From contig JAJEKV010000046.1 in NCBI GenBank assembly GCA_021234155.1, forward strand, positions 7,137,012 to 7,201,011: a DNA stretch of 64,000 bases, given 5' to 3'. The notes beneath the pieces were generated by a model. It ran no database searches and was not told the DNA's origin. It saw only the letters and a program-made list of their open reading frames with translations. This DNA comes from Isoetes taiwanensis (Eukaryota > Streptophyta > Lycopodiopsida > Isoetales > Isoetaceae). Shown here in pieces: positions 43,490 through 54,190 of the stretch. The position numbers and the translations under genes are program-made. How positions within the stretch are numbered: position 1 is the stretch's first letter; each line of letters opens with the position of its first letter.

Positions 43490-45033
43490 CTATATTGTGA
43501 AATATTGACTATTTTGTAAATAACATGATATTACGTTTTCATAATTTTGAGGTGAAATGTGTGAATTTGAATATGCTACTAAAAACATGCAATATGAAAT
43601 TTGTCCCAAAATTAAGACATAAACCCAATTTAATTGAATGATGGTTTCATCCTTTGGGCAGAATATAACTCTCCACATGTCACTCACACTATTGGGAGTT
43701 CTGAGTGTATGCTTCACATCTTGGGCCTCAAATGACACACTTACAAGTACATGTTCTACTGTGAATGCTAAGATCTCGTCTCATCTCGTTAAGTGCTTGT
43801 CTCACAAACTCCATTCTCATGTGATAGATGCAGCAACATGTCTCCCTATCTTTGAGTCTTCTAACAAATTTAGGTTTCAAGGTCTCAAACAACCACAAAC
43901 CTATCTTCATGTCAGGGAAAAGACGCTTGAATCTTTTATAGGACATTACCTGGATATTGGAAAACAATTAAAGATGATAGAAATCCAAATATTATGCCAA
44001 AGAAAAAAGCATTTCACTCACCTGTGATTCATCCAAGAAGTGAATTGCATGCAGGTTAGAAGTCTTCGATACACTCTTCCCGTTCAAATGTCTCCTCAAT
44101 TTAATGACTTGCCTTTTATTTGGAGAGATGTGCGTTTCCGATATCCAAAAGTCATATACATTTTCACGATCTTCATCGGATAGCCTATCTAGTCTAGACT
44201 TTTTATTGAACATGGACCAAGGTCCTCCAATCTCAGCTAATTTTCTTTTGTCTACAACAGCACATACAACCCTTCTTTTCAAGTTTAGAGCCCTTGCAAT
44301 AGCAGCATGATTGATACATCCAGTGACAGCCATCATCAAGGTGGAGGACCTTGCTTGATTGATATCTTGTCCTGCATCGTTTCTTAACAGCAAGAGTCTT
44401 TTTTACATTGTTAACAACATGCTTGTAAGCATTTAATTCTTTGTCTCCTATGATACCATATTCAGTAAGCTGTTCTGTTGCTCTTACAGATACTTCTTTT
44501 TTATCCTCCAAATGCAAGTTAAAGCATACCTTCTTGGTGAAATCAACAATTTCCTTGGCCAATTTTTGTTTCTGTCTGGTGGTAATTCTTTCTTTTCCTT
44601 TATCTGCTCCCAAGACCAATTTCTCAGACTCTCTCTTCCTCTTCCTTTGCAGTCTCCTTTTAACTGATAGAATTCTTCTACATGGAGTATTTGGGGATAC
44701 ACAATTGCATACCTTTTTGCAATCATCTAAGCATGTTATAGAGGCTTCAGGAACTGGAGATGCTAGAGATGAAGGTACCGCAGTAGTAGGTGCATATGCA
44801 TATGGATCCACAATTGCATGGATTTCTTGTAGATTTGATGCCTCAACTTGCACAACACACTTTGGAATGAATTCATCCAGAGCAATACCAAGAGCAGTAG
44901 CAAGGTCTTCTGAATCTTGGCTATCAAATTGAGCTGCAAATTCAGCAACATATCTTTCAGTGTTTAAGTACTTTAAGTGTTGAAAATCACGAATTTTAAA
45001 GCCCGTTTTAGTCTCCTTTTTCCATGTGCGCAA
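43490..45033 (-). pseudogene. DFAENY-type transposon protein, N-terminal half
   Basis: Begins at the ATG of MRTWKKETKTGFKIRDFQHL (45033), open for 266 codons with a basic Cys-containing middle (CKKVCNCVSPNTPC, RLQRKRKRESEK). A frameshift near 44390 leads to CINHAAIARALNLKRRVVCA (helix-turn-helix-like), LDRLSDEDRENVYDFWISET and, after another break, FETLKPKFVRRLKDRETCCC and IYHMRMEFVRQALNEMRR. The 'LKP.fVR..kdr.tC.C.YH' block typifies the N-terminal part of proteins whose C-terminal half is seen at 29870-31400. The catalytic half is missing here. It is convergent with the DUF7869 pseudogene on the other strand. Confidence 0.55.
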
Positions 45034-45284
45034 AAAATCAGAGCTTTCGACGATGGGCGATGATGGGGGTATGGACCAAGGGTGACTTTTACACCATCAT
45101 AGATCTGTGCAATTTAGGGTGAAGCACCACGAGGAAGAAAATTGGCTTGAAAATAATATCACCGAGCGAGATTGGGAATGTTTAGACAAAGAAGTTGAAC
45201 AAGAGAAAGATAAAATGGCACTGCTAGCTAAATGGGGAGCTCCAAGTTGGGTATTTGATCACTTGTATTTAATTCAAATTCTCC
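45034..45284. other. Short unassigned stretch left of the nested insertion
   Basis: A + strand frame from ~45107 is protein-like (ENNITERDWECLDKEVEQEK, GAPSWVFDHL) but unrecognised. On minus, this is where the gag-protease of the third gypsy element should continue after removal of the nested elements. The protease frame stays open only ~17 codons past the junction and no RT follows. Confidence 0.3.
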
Positions 45285-45289
45285 ACATG
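45285..45289 (+). repeat. Target-site duplication ACATG (left, outer element)
   Basis: ACATG directly precedes the outer LTR and recurs at 59453-59457 directly after the other LTR. Confidence 0.9.
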
Positions 45290-45629
45290 TGTTAGTTGTG
45301 GGTTCTTGGCATGCACCCTGCAGCAGCAGTCTATGACTGCCGGATGCTACAAGGCTGCAATGCTCATGATCACAAAACAAGAACAAAACAAACAAATATG
45401 TACAAATAATGAAGGGAACGTGGCCAAATGAGGCTCTCCAAATATGAGATCAAACCTGAGTACATCTAAAGAGGATCCGGTCTAATATAGTGTAGACCGC
45501 AAATCTGAGGCGTACATCTAACTAAATCTAAGCCATACACTTAAGTTAACCTAAGCATGCCAAGTGTCAGTCTGCCACCACTGACACCTAACATGTGCAT
45601 GCACAATGTTAACCACTAGGTTGTTAACA
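45290..45629 (-). repeat. 3' LTR of the outer element
   Basis: Begins TGTTAGTTGTGGGTTCTTGG and ends CTAGGTTGTTAACA (as read on +). Nearly identical to 59113-59452. It is the 3' LTR because the element runs on minus. Confidence 0.92.
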
Positions 45630-45645
45630 CTGCCTCCCCCTAAAA
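45630..45645 (-). promoter_or_regulatory. Polypurine tract of the outer element
   Basis: On minus CTTTTAGGGGGAGGCAG directly precedes the 3' LTR, as expected for the plus-strand primer of reverse transcription. Confidence 0.75.
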
Positions 45646-45984
45646 GTTTATAGCACAAAAATATGTACAGACTTTTATAAGACAAGTCTGACAATTACAA
45701 CAGGGTGCCAAAAATTTTAGAGGCGAAAATGATGGTACTGGTAATGGTTTGTTGTGTCGCCGAAAGATCTTCATGAAGGCATTGATGACGAATAGGATCC
45801 GAAGGAATGTCGATGCAGAATATGGATCATAAGAACTTTTGGGCCAAAAAACATGAAGACCATCCCCTTATATTATGGGGATGTCCATTTTAACAAATAT
45901 TGCCCAATAATTCACTTTCAAAATAATAAGGGGCTTAAAAGGGTAAGCACCATAAAAGCGAGGGTCGTAAGAACAAAGTGTGGC

Positions 45985-46310
45985 GTCAGCGTCAGCGTGG
46001 CCCGTGGGTCAGCAGCGTGAGCGTGGGAAATAAAAAGCATGAAGAGCATGGCAAACCATGAAGAAGCGTGGGTCTTGCAAAACAGAGCGTGGGTTTTGTG
46101 AGGACAAAAATTACAGAGCGTGGCTTTTGCGTGGTCAATCTGCGTGGTCAATCGTGGGCAGAAAAGACAGAGCGTGGGCTGTGATCGTGACGTTTTAATT
46201 AGCGTGGCCGTGAGCGGTTATCAGCCAGCAAAAATATTTTGTCTGTGGCGTGAAGCATGACCCGTGGGTACAAGCAGTAAATTTTGAGCGTGGGTGCCCT
46301 GCACGTGAGT
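45985..46310 (+). repeat. Clustered GCGTGG motifs in the outer element
   Basis: GCGTGG or AGCGTGGG occurs at least nine times in ~330 bp (e.g. 45996, 46021, 46065, 46087, 46118, 46130, 46142, 46164, 46201), embedded in otherwise AT-richer DNA. No frame is coding. It may be a cis-acting array or a degenerate satellite. Confidence 0.5.
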
Positions 46311-47017
46311 AGGGCACGGCAAGAATATAGGATACCCTAAAAAGTGCAAAAAGGGGTGGCCAAATCTGAACTGTTGGGCTGCAAAATAATCCTAACAAAT
46401 GCCCTGCCCAAAGATGGCGCTGTATCTGGTTAAGGCAGATCTGCTGTAGATAGAAATTGCCAGATATGGTGCCGCTGCCATAGATACTTGCTGAAGATGC
46501 CTAGTTTTTCTGGAAATAGAAGGCGGTGTGTATGAATCGATCCTGAATGGCAACCGGATGACTGGATGTTAGCTTAGATGTGCTTCGTCTGCTTACATCA
46601 TTGAAAAAAAAATGGCTGACTTATCTTGTATGTGCAGATGCCTCCGGAATAACAGATCAGAATGCTTGAAAACGATTTGTGCAGGTTGTTTTGTTGCTTC
46701 AGACTGAATAGGAATGCTTGAATCGGCTGAAATGGTGGCCAAAATCGTTGCAACAGCTGAAAAACTTGATGGATCCAGATCTAGAATCGGTGCCCATAGA
46801 AGAACAAAGCCATAGATGACATGGGTTAGAAAGAAACCAAGGGATCAACAGGTAAAGTTTCTTTTGAAAATATGTTTGTGCTCCACTCGCAGCTGGAAAT
46901 TTGATGTACTAATGGTGCTTGTGTGCAGATGAGGGAGACTGGAAAGCTTTAAGAAATCCCTCCTAATGCTTTGTGTACAGATGTGCTTGCTGGAATATTG
47001 CTCTGCAGTCTGTATTT

Positions 47018-47606
47018 TGTTTGGGGTCTGGGTTTGGGAACTCCTGCAAGACAGCCCTCTGTGAGGACCCTTGGATCAAACAGGAGAATCCGGGAGCTAT
47101 GTCACGCGGGATTTGCAAAAAGAACAGAGGAAAAAAGAAAAGAGAGAACAGAAGAGAAGAATATGATCACAATAATGAGAACAACTCCTTGATGTCAATG
47201 AAGATACATGAGCTCTCGCAATCGAGAGAAAACAGAAATGAGACAAGACTCAAAACTCATCTAAAACATCGAGTGCTAGCTCTATTCATATATATAGTAC
47301 AATGGCCTTTGGCCCAATATAGACACTCTGACTGATTTCGGTGCCGACTCACGGAGGAGCCTGATTTGCATGGAAACACCGGGCGGTGCCTCTTAAAATG
47401 CCTCGAAATCACGCCGACGCTTAACGCAGCGCGACGCCCCGTCACTTGTCCGGAAGCCTCCTCTTGGTGGCGGCGCGCCTTTGATCAAGGTGGGTTCGGC
47501 CGCTGGTCTTCTGCTGGGCCTTGGACGACTGAGCAACTGGGTTCTTGGCCTTGACTTGGTCCGTCGTATACATGAATAGTCCTGTACCAGAACGTCTAGA
47601 CTAACA
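47018..47606 (-). repeat. 3' LTR of family A copy 2
   Basis: Begins TGTTTGGGGTCTGGGTTTGG and ends GTCTAGACTAACA on +. A TATA-like core lies at ~47288-47297. The first ~310 bp (U5/R side) match the other LTR well; the rest (U3 side) is clearly more divergent, with indels. Confidence 0.92.
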
Positions 47607-47622
47607 CCCCCACCAAACGCAC
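47607..47622 (-). promoter_or_regulatory. Polypurine tract of family A copy 2
   Basis: On minus GTTTGGTGGGGG ends exactly at the 3' LTR start; copy 1 has GTTTGGTGGGAG at the same place. Confidence 0.75.
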
Positions 47623-50590
47623 ACTCGTGGTGAAGAAAAGGAGGGCGGGAACCCGTCAGCTTGAAAGTGATCCTCACAGGAATGAGGACGGGCGCCATTG
47701 TGGTAATTGCCGATGAGGTCCTGGCGTGTTTGAAGAGCGTCAGGAGTGTTGAGCCCAAGTGCAGGATCTGCATCAATGAGAAATCTGGAGCGGACCATGT
47801 CTTCAAGGGCAGCATGTGCCTCAGAAGGAACAAACTGGCATTCCATGAGAAGGCAGGTCTGGAGGCCGAAGGCACTGACGCTGGCATTCGGGTTGCAATA
47901 AAAGATAGGACGCTGCCGATTTAGCGAGCTTACCAGGAGGCACTTGAGAGCAGCACAAAAGCTGGCTTGACGGTGAACGGAAGGATCTGGTGAGGTGGCG
48001 GCATTCTGCAAGAAGGCATCAAGGCCATGAACAGCATGAGCGGGCGTTTGCCAACCACGCTCATTGGTAATATAGATCCAATTTTCGGTGTTGTCCAAGG
48101 TGGCACCATTTGCCCAATCTGAGCATCGAACAAATCGCGGATCCCATCGGAGATCCGTCGAGATCTGAGAAGGAGTCCACCCAGCGTGGCCTTCCAGGAC
48201 CTTTGTCCAAAAAGGAAGACGCCAGTCAGAGGTGAGAAACCTTGGGCGTGGAGGGACACCTAATGAAGCATATGGAGATGGGGTGAGGCCCGTGGGCGTG
48301 GGCTGCTGAGCCAGCTCCCGGAATTCTCGAACAAGGTCTTGATCAAGAGCACGGCACCACTGGTCCCAATCTGAAGCAGAGAGCGGAGTAGAGACGGGAG
48401 GATTCTCCCAACCCGTGGGTGTCGTCTTACTGTCCAGAAGGGCACGCAATTTATTGTAGCCTGCCAAGTGCTGCATATAAACTTGTGCAAACTGAAGATC
48501 CTCAGGATGCGCTAAACACTTCCGCACTTGTTCAAGTGTTTCTGCTTGCCACAAGGGTAAGTGATGAGCAAGCTCAGACATGTACTCCTGGCCAAGAGCG
48601 TGAGAGCGATCATGATCCTTTAAATAGGGGTTGTTATCCATTAACACCCAGTGAGCGTCAGGGTTGCCAGGAAAATTTCGATGTGGCCCGCCTCTGAATT
48701 TGTGCTGTGTATGAGCCAGATAGAAGTCATGAAAGATATACACCATCGGCTGAACAACTCGGAAGATGATCAAATCAGGGTCTTCACAGTGGATGAGGTC
48801 AAAGACTAAGAGGGCACAGAGTAAGCCTTTGTCTTCGACTGAAAGGTCCGGCCAAATCCTGAGAAAATCCTCACTGCGTACCTGTGCATCAACTTGGCCG
48901 TCTGCCACGTACCAGGTGGCGTCGGGCAACCACATAATCCAGGTAACTGGAAGGAGGAGCGAAATCCACAGGAATGTGGAGAGCAATATTAATGTAACCT
49001 TCCTGTTTATGTTGGGCTTCTTCAGCAGACTGAACAACTTCCTGGAGTTGATGGTCTAGGTTACGGATCTGATTTTCCTTTTCAAGCAGAAGACGGGAGT
49101 GATCACGGAACCTTTTATGAGAGAGCGTGCCATGGGAAGAGGATTGCCCAGGAGTATGGAGTCGAAGCGTGGCAATCTCTGCATCATCAATTATTTTTTG
49201 TTTCTGTGCTTCTGTGAGATGAGACTGAAGAGAAGTGACCTGAGTTTGCAGCGTGGTCAGTTGACCTTGGAGAGAGCGGAGCTGGTCGTTGCGCTCCTTG
49301 AGCTCTTGTACATGAGCATGGTAATTCTTAGAGAGCTCAGTGTACAGCGTGTTAAGATCTGCAAGGGCTTTATCCTTGTCACCAAGCACTTGATCCTTGG
49401 CTTTGTTCTGCTCAAGCAGTTCTTGAATTGTGGATTGTAACTGAGCCTGTTGATCAGTAAGGAGGCTGATCTGATCATGTGCAGTCTTGAGATCTTCACG
49501 GGCCCGTAAAAAAGCCTCGTGCTTTTCTTGAAGTTTGTCTTCCAGGGATTGAACTTGCGTGGTGGCAGCATGGAGATCCCTGTGAACAGCTTCCGATGCC
49601 TCCAGGTACGCTTGAACTCTATTCATGAAAGCGTCTTGGGATTATTGTAACTTGAGGACAATGGCTTGAACATCCTGTTGATAGTGATAGAGGGCCTGCC
49701 TGGGAGGAAGAGTTGCAGGGCCCTGTTGTTGCCTTGTCTGGGACGTCTGAGAGACATGATGAGAAGTGGAGGGCATGGATTCTGTGGAGGAAGAAGAGAC
49801 AGTAACATGCGTGGTGTTGTGTTGATCATGACCAGGAGAAGTAGGGCGTGAAGTTTCAGCCTGCTGGTTTTGAGGAAGGGAATGAAAAGATTGATGAGTG
49901 GTTGCACGAGATGTGGAAGGTGACCCAGGGAGAGGAAGGTAATGACAGATGAGGGCTTGAAGATGGGCACCCACGGAGGCTTCAAAGCCAGAAGAAGGGG
50001 CTGCCCTGATGCGATCTACTTCATGAAGAAGTCTGAAGAACATCATTTGTGGCCAATCAATATGGTGAGGAGAGTGGATGGCCATGATGACAACACTATA
50101 GAACTGTTTATTGATATGGGTGTTCTTGATGGAATACCCAAGGAATTTGCGCCACAGAAACTTGACAAAGGTGTCGTGGGTCTTGGCAATATTTGTGAGA
50201 CGATGCATGTTGACTTGATAAGCAGCGGCGCCATACTTAGTGACATCCACGTCCTGTAAGGCAGCCCAAGATAAAGAAGGTCTTTTAAGAGGAATGTGGA
50301 ATACCTCAGAAATCAGAGCCTGAGTAAGCAAAATGGTGGTGCCGTCAACCGTGGTGGCGTATCCTTCCGGGTTGTTGATGATATGAGCGACAAACTGCTT
50401 CAATTGCTCCGGATTGGATGCAGGGAGGTCCTGTTGAGAGAATTCATAAAGCCCATGGCGTTCCGCCACTTCACGACTCGAAGCAGCTAGGGCTTCGCGA
50501 AAGGTCGGTGTGGAGAAGGTCACGGACTCGAAAAGAGCCGGATCTCTTGGAGCTGAAGCTTGAAGTTGAGGAAATTTGGGTGAAGCAGCC
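47623..50590 (-). pseudogene. Additional ORF downstream of integrase (~990 aa), copy 2
   Basis: Homologous over its full length to 1165-4140. The ATG at 50590 is in the same strong context (GCCATGGCT); the frame is in fact open upstream to 50856. An in-frame TAA near 49640 replaces an Ala codon of copy 1 at the start of the coiled coil. A frameshift near 48920 lies at the junction to the C-domain (VVARRHL / GQVDAQVRSEDFLRIWPDL). The C-terminus is intact here and shows the ending lost in copy 1 (LGLNTPDALQTRQDLIGNYH, GFPPSF). The coiled-coil heptads and C-domain are well conserved between copies despite independent breaks, so the ORF was probably coding until recently. Function unknown. Confidence 0.7.
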
Positions 50591-51055
50591 ATGGCGAAGA
50601 GCGTCGGAAAGGAACAGGAAAATCTGTCTTGAGAAGCCGGAGGGCGGAGAGCAGAAGACGAAAACGAAGAGAGACGAAAAGGTTTTAGGGCGCACAAGTT
50701 GTGTCGAAGGGACGTGATGAGAATGAAGCAGCAACCGTTGATGATGCCAGGTGGTGATAGATGCAAAGGAGGCGATTGAGAGGCAAAAATTTGGCTAAGT
50801 CCCCAAGCAGTTAAGGGAGAAGCAATGGACGGTGGAGATGAGACCGGAATGAACAATCGGAGGTGACAGCTGGCGAAGGTACAAACATTAATGTCCGACG
50901 GGCGTGAAAGGAAGGAAGGTCATTTAATGCGGGCAACTCGAGGTGGGATATCATTAAAACGAAAGTGTCAGAAGGTACCATAGCTAGATATGCGGCGGGA
51001 GAAAAGATTCCCCATTTAGAAACGGCCTTGCATTGCAAACACGTCGGCAACTTTT

Positions 51056-51102
51056 CTGATTGGTCCACGTCGACAGGAGTCCCGTCAGTTGGGCTATATA
51101 AG
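51056..51102 (+). promoter_or_regulatory. Putative antisense promoter (CCAAT + TATA), copy 2
   Basis: CTGATTGGTCCACGTCGACA is followed by GGGCTATATAAGACGAGCA (TATA 51094-51102), 47 bp before the ATG at 51141. Order, spacing and most bases equal copy 1 (654-700). It points opposite to the retrotransposon's own transcription. Confidence 0.48.
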
Positions 51103-51140
51103 ACGAGCACTGGGCAAAGCTGAGACACCCTTTGGCGATC

Positions 51141-51401
51141 ATGAGTATGGCAGCAGCTGGTTTGAACGAGAACTGCACTATGCCGTCAAATTGCCAGGAA
51201 TGGATCACCTGCAAGATGAACTGTCTGGACCTCTGGAAATGCCACAACCGTGGCATCCCTATGGATGGCCGGTGCAGTGGGATGGCTGAGCACCCCGACC
51301 CTCTGACCAACCCCATGGAAGTGGTGGTGCATCTGTGCTGGGATCCAGAGCAGAACTACTACCATATCCTCCGCATAACCTCTGCTCCCAACCCGGAGTA
51401 G
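51141..51401 (+). CDS. Antisense small Cys-rich ORF (copy 2, intact, 86 aa)
   Basis: Runs from the ATG at 51141 to the TAG at 51401, antisense to the element, between integrase and the additional ORF. Cysteines at residues 12, 18, 24, 28, 34 and 45 (C-x5-C-x5-C-x3-C-x5-C-x10-C) sit in NCQEWITCKMNCLDLWKCHN and DGRCSGMAEHPDP. The C-terminal part (VVVHLCWDPEQNYYHILRIT) has no Cys cluster. The six cysteines, three Trp and most charged residues are shared with copy 1, and differences concentrate at third positions of this frame. No signal peptide is evident. A sense frame also spans the region, but it accumulates more replacements. ATAAAT-like sequence follows ~45 bp after the stop. No family is recognised; a zinc-binding or knottin-like fold is possible. 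Confidence 0.55.
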   Translation: MSMAAAGLNENCTMPSNCQEWITCKMNCLDLWKCHNRGIPMDGRCSGMAEHPDPLTNPMEVVVHLCWDPEQNYYHILRITSAPNPE

Positions 51402-51529
51402 AGGGGTTTTTAACTTAGGATTTTGTATATAGGGCTCTGCCCATAAATAGAGCTCTGCTCATAGTGGAAGTAAGTGAGCAATGCTCACATTTTGTAATTT
51501 GCCTCTACTATAATATAAATATGTCGCTT

Positions 51530-52738
51530 TTAGTCACTATCTGTGGAGTCTGAACTTTGTTGTGCCTCATGTGTAGAACCGTCTGTAGCGTCTGTATGAA
51601 ATTGTTTAAGGCGAAAGCCATTAACCAGAGTAGGTAATGGAGTGTCATCCAACTCGGCCAGCTTGAAAACACTGGGTTGAACAACTTGAATAATTTGATA
51701 AGGACCAAGCCACCTGAACTTCAACTTGCCCGGAAATTTTTTGTAACGAGAATCATAAAGAAGAACCAAATCACCTTCTTGGAATGTTTTTGTCTTAAGA
51801 CGTTTGTCATGCAATGATTTTTGCAACTGTTGACCATGAAGAACACGAATGTAAGCATCGCGCCGAAGTTCATCTAACTGTTCCAGTTGATAAACCCTTT
51901 CCTTGAGTGCAGCAGGTGGATTATGTGCTGTAGCAAGTTGGAAACGGAGAGTCAGAAGAATATATTCAAAGGGCATGAGAGCTTCTTGACCATAAACCAA
52001 GTTGAAAGGAGTGTGGCCCGTAGCAATTTTGAAACTGGTGTTATAAGCCCAAAGAACAGTAGGCAACTTGTCTTGCCAATCTGTGCGAGAGGCGTCACAG
52101 ATTTTCTTGAGAACAGTGATGAGTGTTTTGTTGATACTTTCTGCCAAGCCATTTCCTTGAGGATAGTAAGGTGTACTCTTCATATGCTGGATGTGAAGAT
52201 AATCCGTCAGCTCCTTGATGGTATGATTGACAAAATGCATGCCACGATCACTAACAAGTTCCGTGGGACAACCAAAATGCGTGATGATGTGCGTGTAAAG
52301 AACCTTGGTTGTACTTGCAGCAGTGTTGTCTGGAAGGACACAAGCTTTCGCCCATTTTGTAGCATAATTAGCGATGACCAGAATGTAGCGGGCACGGGTG
52401 TGCCGCGCCGGTGGGTCCATGGGCCCTACAAAGTCCATTCCCCATTTGCTGAAGGGAAATGGCGTGGCGACCGGCGTCAATGGAAGAGCGTCACGGGCCG
52501 TGGGCTTTCCCACACGCTGACAGACGTCACACGTGCGAGCATAAGCGTGGGCATCTGTGAAGAGCGTGGGCCAGAAATATCCTGCCAAAAGGATTTTGCG
52601 TGCCGTGGTGTCACCACTAAAATGACCACCACCAAGCCCGTCATGGGCTTGTCGAACAATATCGGGCACCTCATGAGGGAGGACACAACGACGGAAGACC
52701 ATGTCTTTACCGCGTTTGTATAAGTGGCCTGCAACCAT
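51530..52738 (-). CDS. Ty3/gypsy integrase (family A copy 2)
   Basis: 402 residues, open. The zinc domain is H32-x6-H39...C70-x2-C73. The catalytic triad is D102 (WGMDFVGP), D164 (LVSDRGMHF) and E200 (NGLAESINKT), a DD35E spacing. The C-terminal domain contains EGDLVLLYDSRYKKFPGKLK and WLGPYQIIQVVQP. No chromodomain. It joins element cDNA to target DNA with 5-bp staggered cuts, which fits the 5-bp duplications. It begins at the ATG in TMVAGHLYKRG, after stop codons that separate it from RNase H. In an active element it would be part of a polyprotein. Confidence 0.9.
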   Translation of the reverse strand: MVAGHLYKRGKDMVFRRCVLPHEVPDIVRQAHDGLGGGHFSGDTTARKILLAGYFWPTLFTDAHAYARTCDVCQRVGKPTARDALPLTPVATPFPFSKWGMDFVGPMDPPARHTRARYILVIANYATKWAKACVLPDNTAASTTKVLYTHIITHFGCPTELVSDRGMHFVNHTIKELTDYLHIQHMKSTPYYPQGNGLAESINKTLITVLKKICDASRTDWQDKLPTVLWAYNTSFKIATGHTPFNLVYGQEALMPFEYILLTLRFQLATAHNPPAALKERVYQLEQLDELRRDAYIRVLHGQQLQKSLHDKRLKTKTFQEGDLVLLYDSRYKKFPGKLKFRWLGPYQIIQVVQPSVFKLAELDDTPLPTLVNGFRLKQFHTDATDGSTHEAQQSSDSTDSD

Positions 52739-54190
52739 GGTATAGTCACGGACCTCACGAAGAAACTAACGGCGGCGGGAGCGGAGCTTGTCTGGAGAGA
52801 GCGTCGGGTCTTCAGGAGGAAGAGCACCAGTGAGAAGATATTGCTGAAAGTTGTGAAATCAATGGGGCGTGGCCGTGACCAGGAACAATTGAGCATCTGG
52901 AAAGGCGTCAGAAACACCCGTGGAGGGATCCTCCGTGTGGATGCGTGAAAGATAATCAGGCACCACATGAGACGTGCCTGCCTTATGAACAATTTCGAAG
53001 GGAGCAAATTCTTGCAGAAGAAGGACCCAACGAGCAATTCTACCCGTGGGCGTGGGTTTGTTGATTAAATAAAGAAGAGCTTGATGATCAACAAAGAATT
53101 TGATCTGGCTGCCCAACAAATAGTGACGGAAACGTTGGACACAGAAAACTAAGCCCAAGGCTTCCCGTTCCGTGGCAGAGTAGTTGCGCTCAGCAGGATT
53201 GAGTTTCCGGCTGGCATAGCGGATCGGTTTATCCGTGTGTTCATCATAAGCCTGAGAAAGAACAGCACCAATGGCAAAAGCAGAGACATCAACATGAATG
53301 TGGAAGGGCTTGTCCCATTGAGGAGGAACAAGTACCGGGGCCTGAGTAAGTAACAGCTTCAACTTCTGAAAAGCAGCTTCCGCTTGGGGATTCCAAGCCC
53401 AAGTGGATTCATCACCCGTGAGTTTATGAATGGGATCAGCTATAGCTGCAAGTCCAGGAATGAAGGTGGAATAGTAATTAACCTTACCCAGGAAGGAACG
53501 TGTCTCTTTGATATTCGATGGTGCTTGAGCCTTCAGTACACAACTGATTTTAGCGGGATCCGTGGTGATGCCTTCTTTACTGACCACATGACCCAAAAGA
53601 ACGCCAGAGGTAACACAGAAAGTGCATTTCTCAGGGTTGAGACTAATGCCAGATTCATCACATTTTTGAAAGACAAGTTCTAACTTCTCCAAGTGATCAT
53701 CCATGGAGCTGTAGGCTGAAAAATCATCTTGAAAGATCTGGAGAAAAGGTTGATCCTTCATATAGTCTTGAAAGACGGAGAGCATGATGCACTGAAAGGT
53801 TGAAGGAGAGTTTGATAAACCAAAAGGGACCACCTTGTAGGCAAAAGTGCCCCACGGGGTGGTGAAGGTAGTTTTGAGTTGATCTTCTTTCTTGATAGAA
53901 ATTTGATTGTACCCAGAGAAACCATCCATGAAAGAGTACATCTCATGACCAGCAACTTCTTCAAGAACCTGGTCAGTGAAGGGAAGCGGAAAGTGATCAC
54001 GCTCCGTAGCTTGATTGAGTTTTCTGTAGTCCACGCAAACGCGGATCTTACCATTATGTTTGAGAGCAATGACGATGGGGCTCACCCATTCAGAGTGTTT
54101 GACCTCATAAATCAGGCCAGCAGCTAAGAGTTTGTCAATTTCGACCTTGACGCGGTCACGGTAATTTGGGTTGAGCCTGTACTGTCGTTG
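52739..54190 (-). pseudogene. Reverse transcriptase-RNase H (family A copy 2)
   Basis: The conserved region starts just after a TAG at 54191 (QRQYRLNPNYRD) and is open from 54085 to 52859. RT motifs: KIRVCVDYRKLN, FMDGFSGYNQI (first catalytic Asp) and the YxDD box as LQIFQDDFSAYS. RNase H: FHIHVDVSAFAIGAVLSQ, SATEREALGLVFCVQRFRHY and FFVDHQALLYL. In RNase H the usual TDAS is VDVS, keeping the Asp. A TGA at 52859 and a TAG near 52770 separate it from integrase. It copies the element's RNA to DNA and degrades the RNA template. The stops make this copy defective. Confidence 0.88.

Noticed and set aside
51887-52723. Long + strand open frame opposite integrase (278 codons)
   Set aside because: It is the antisense shadow of the conserved integrase and shows no motif or promoter.
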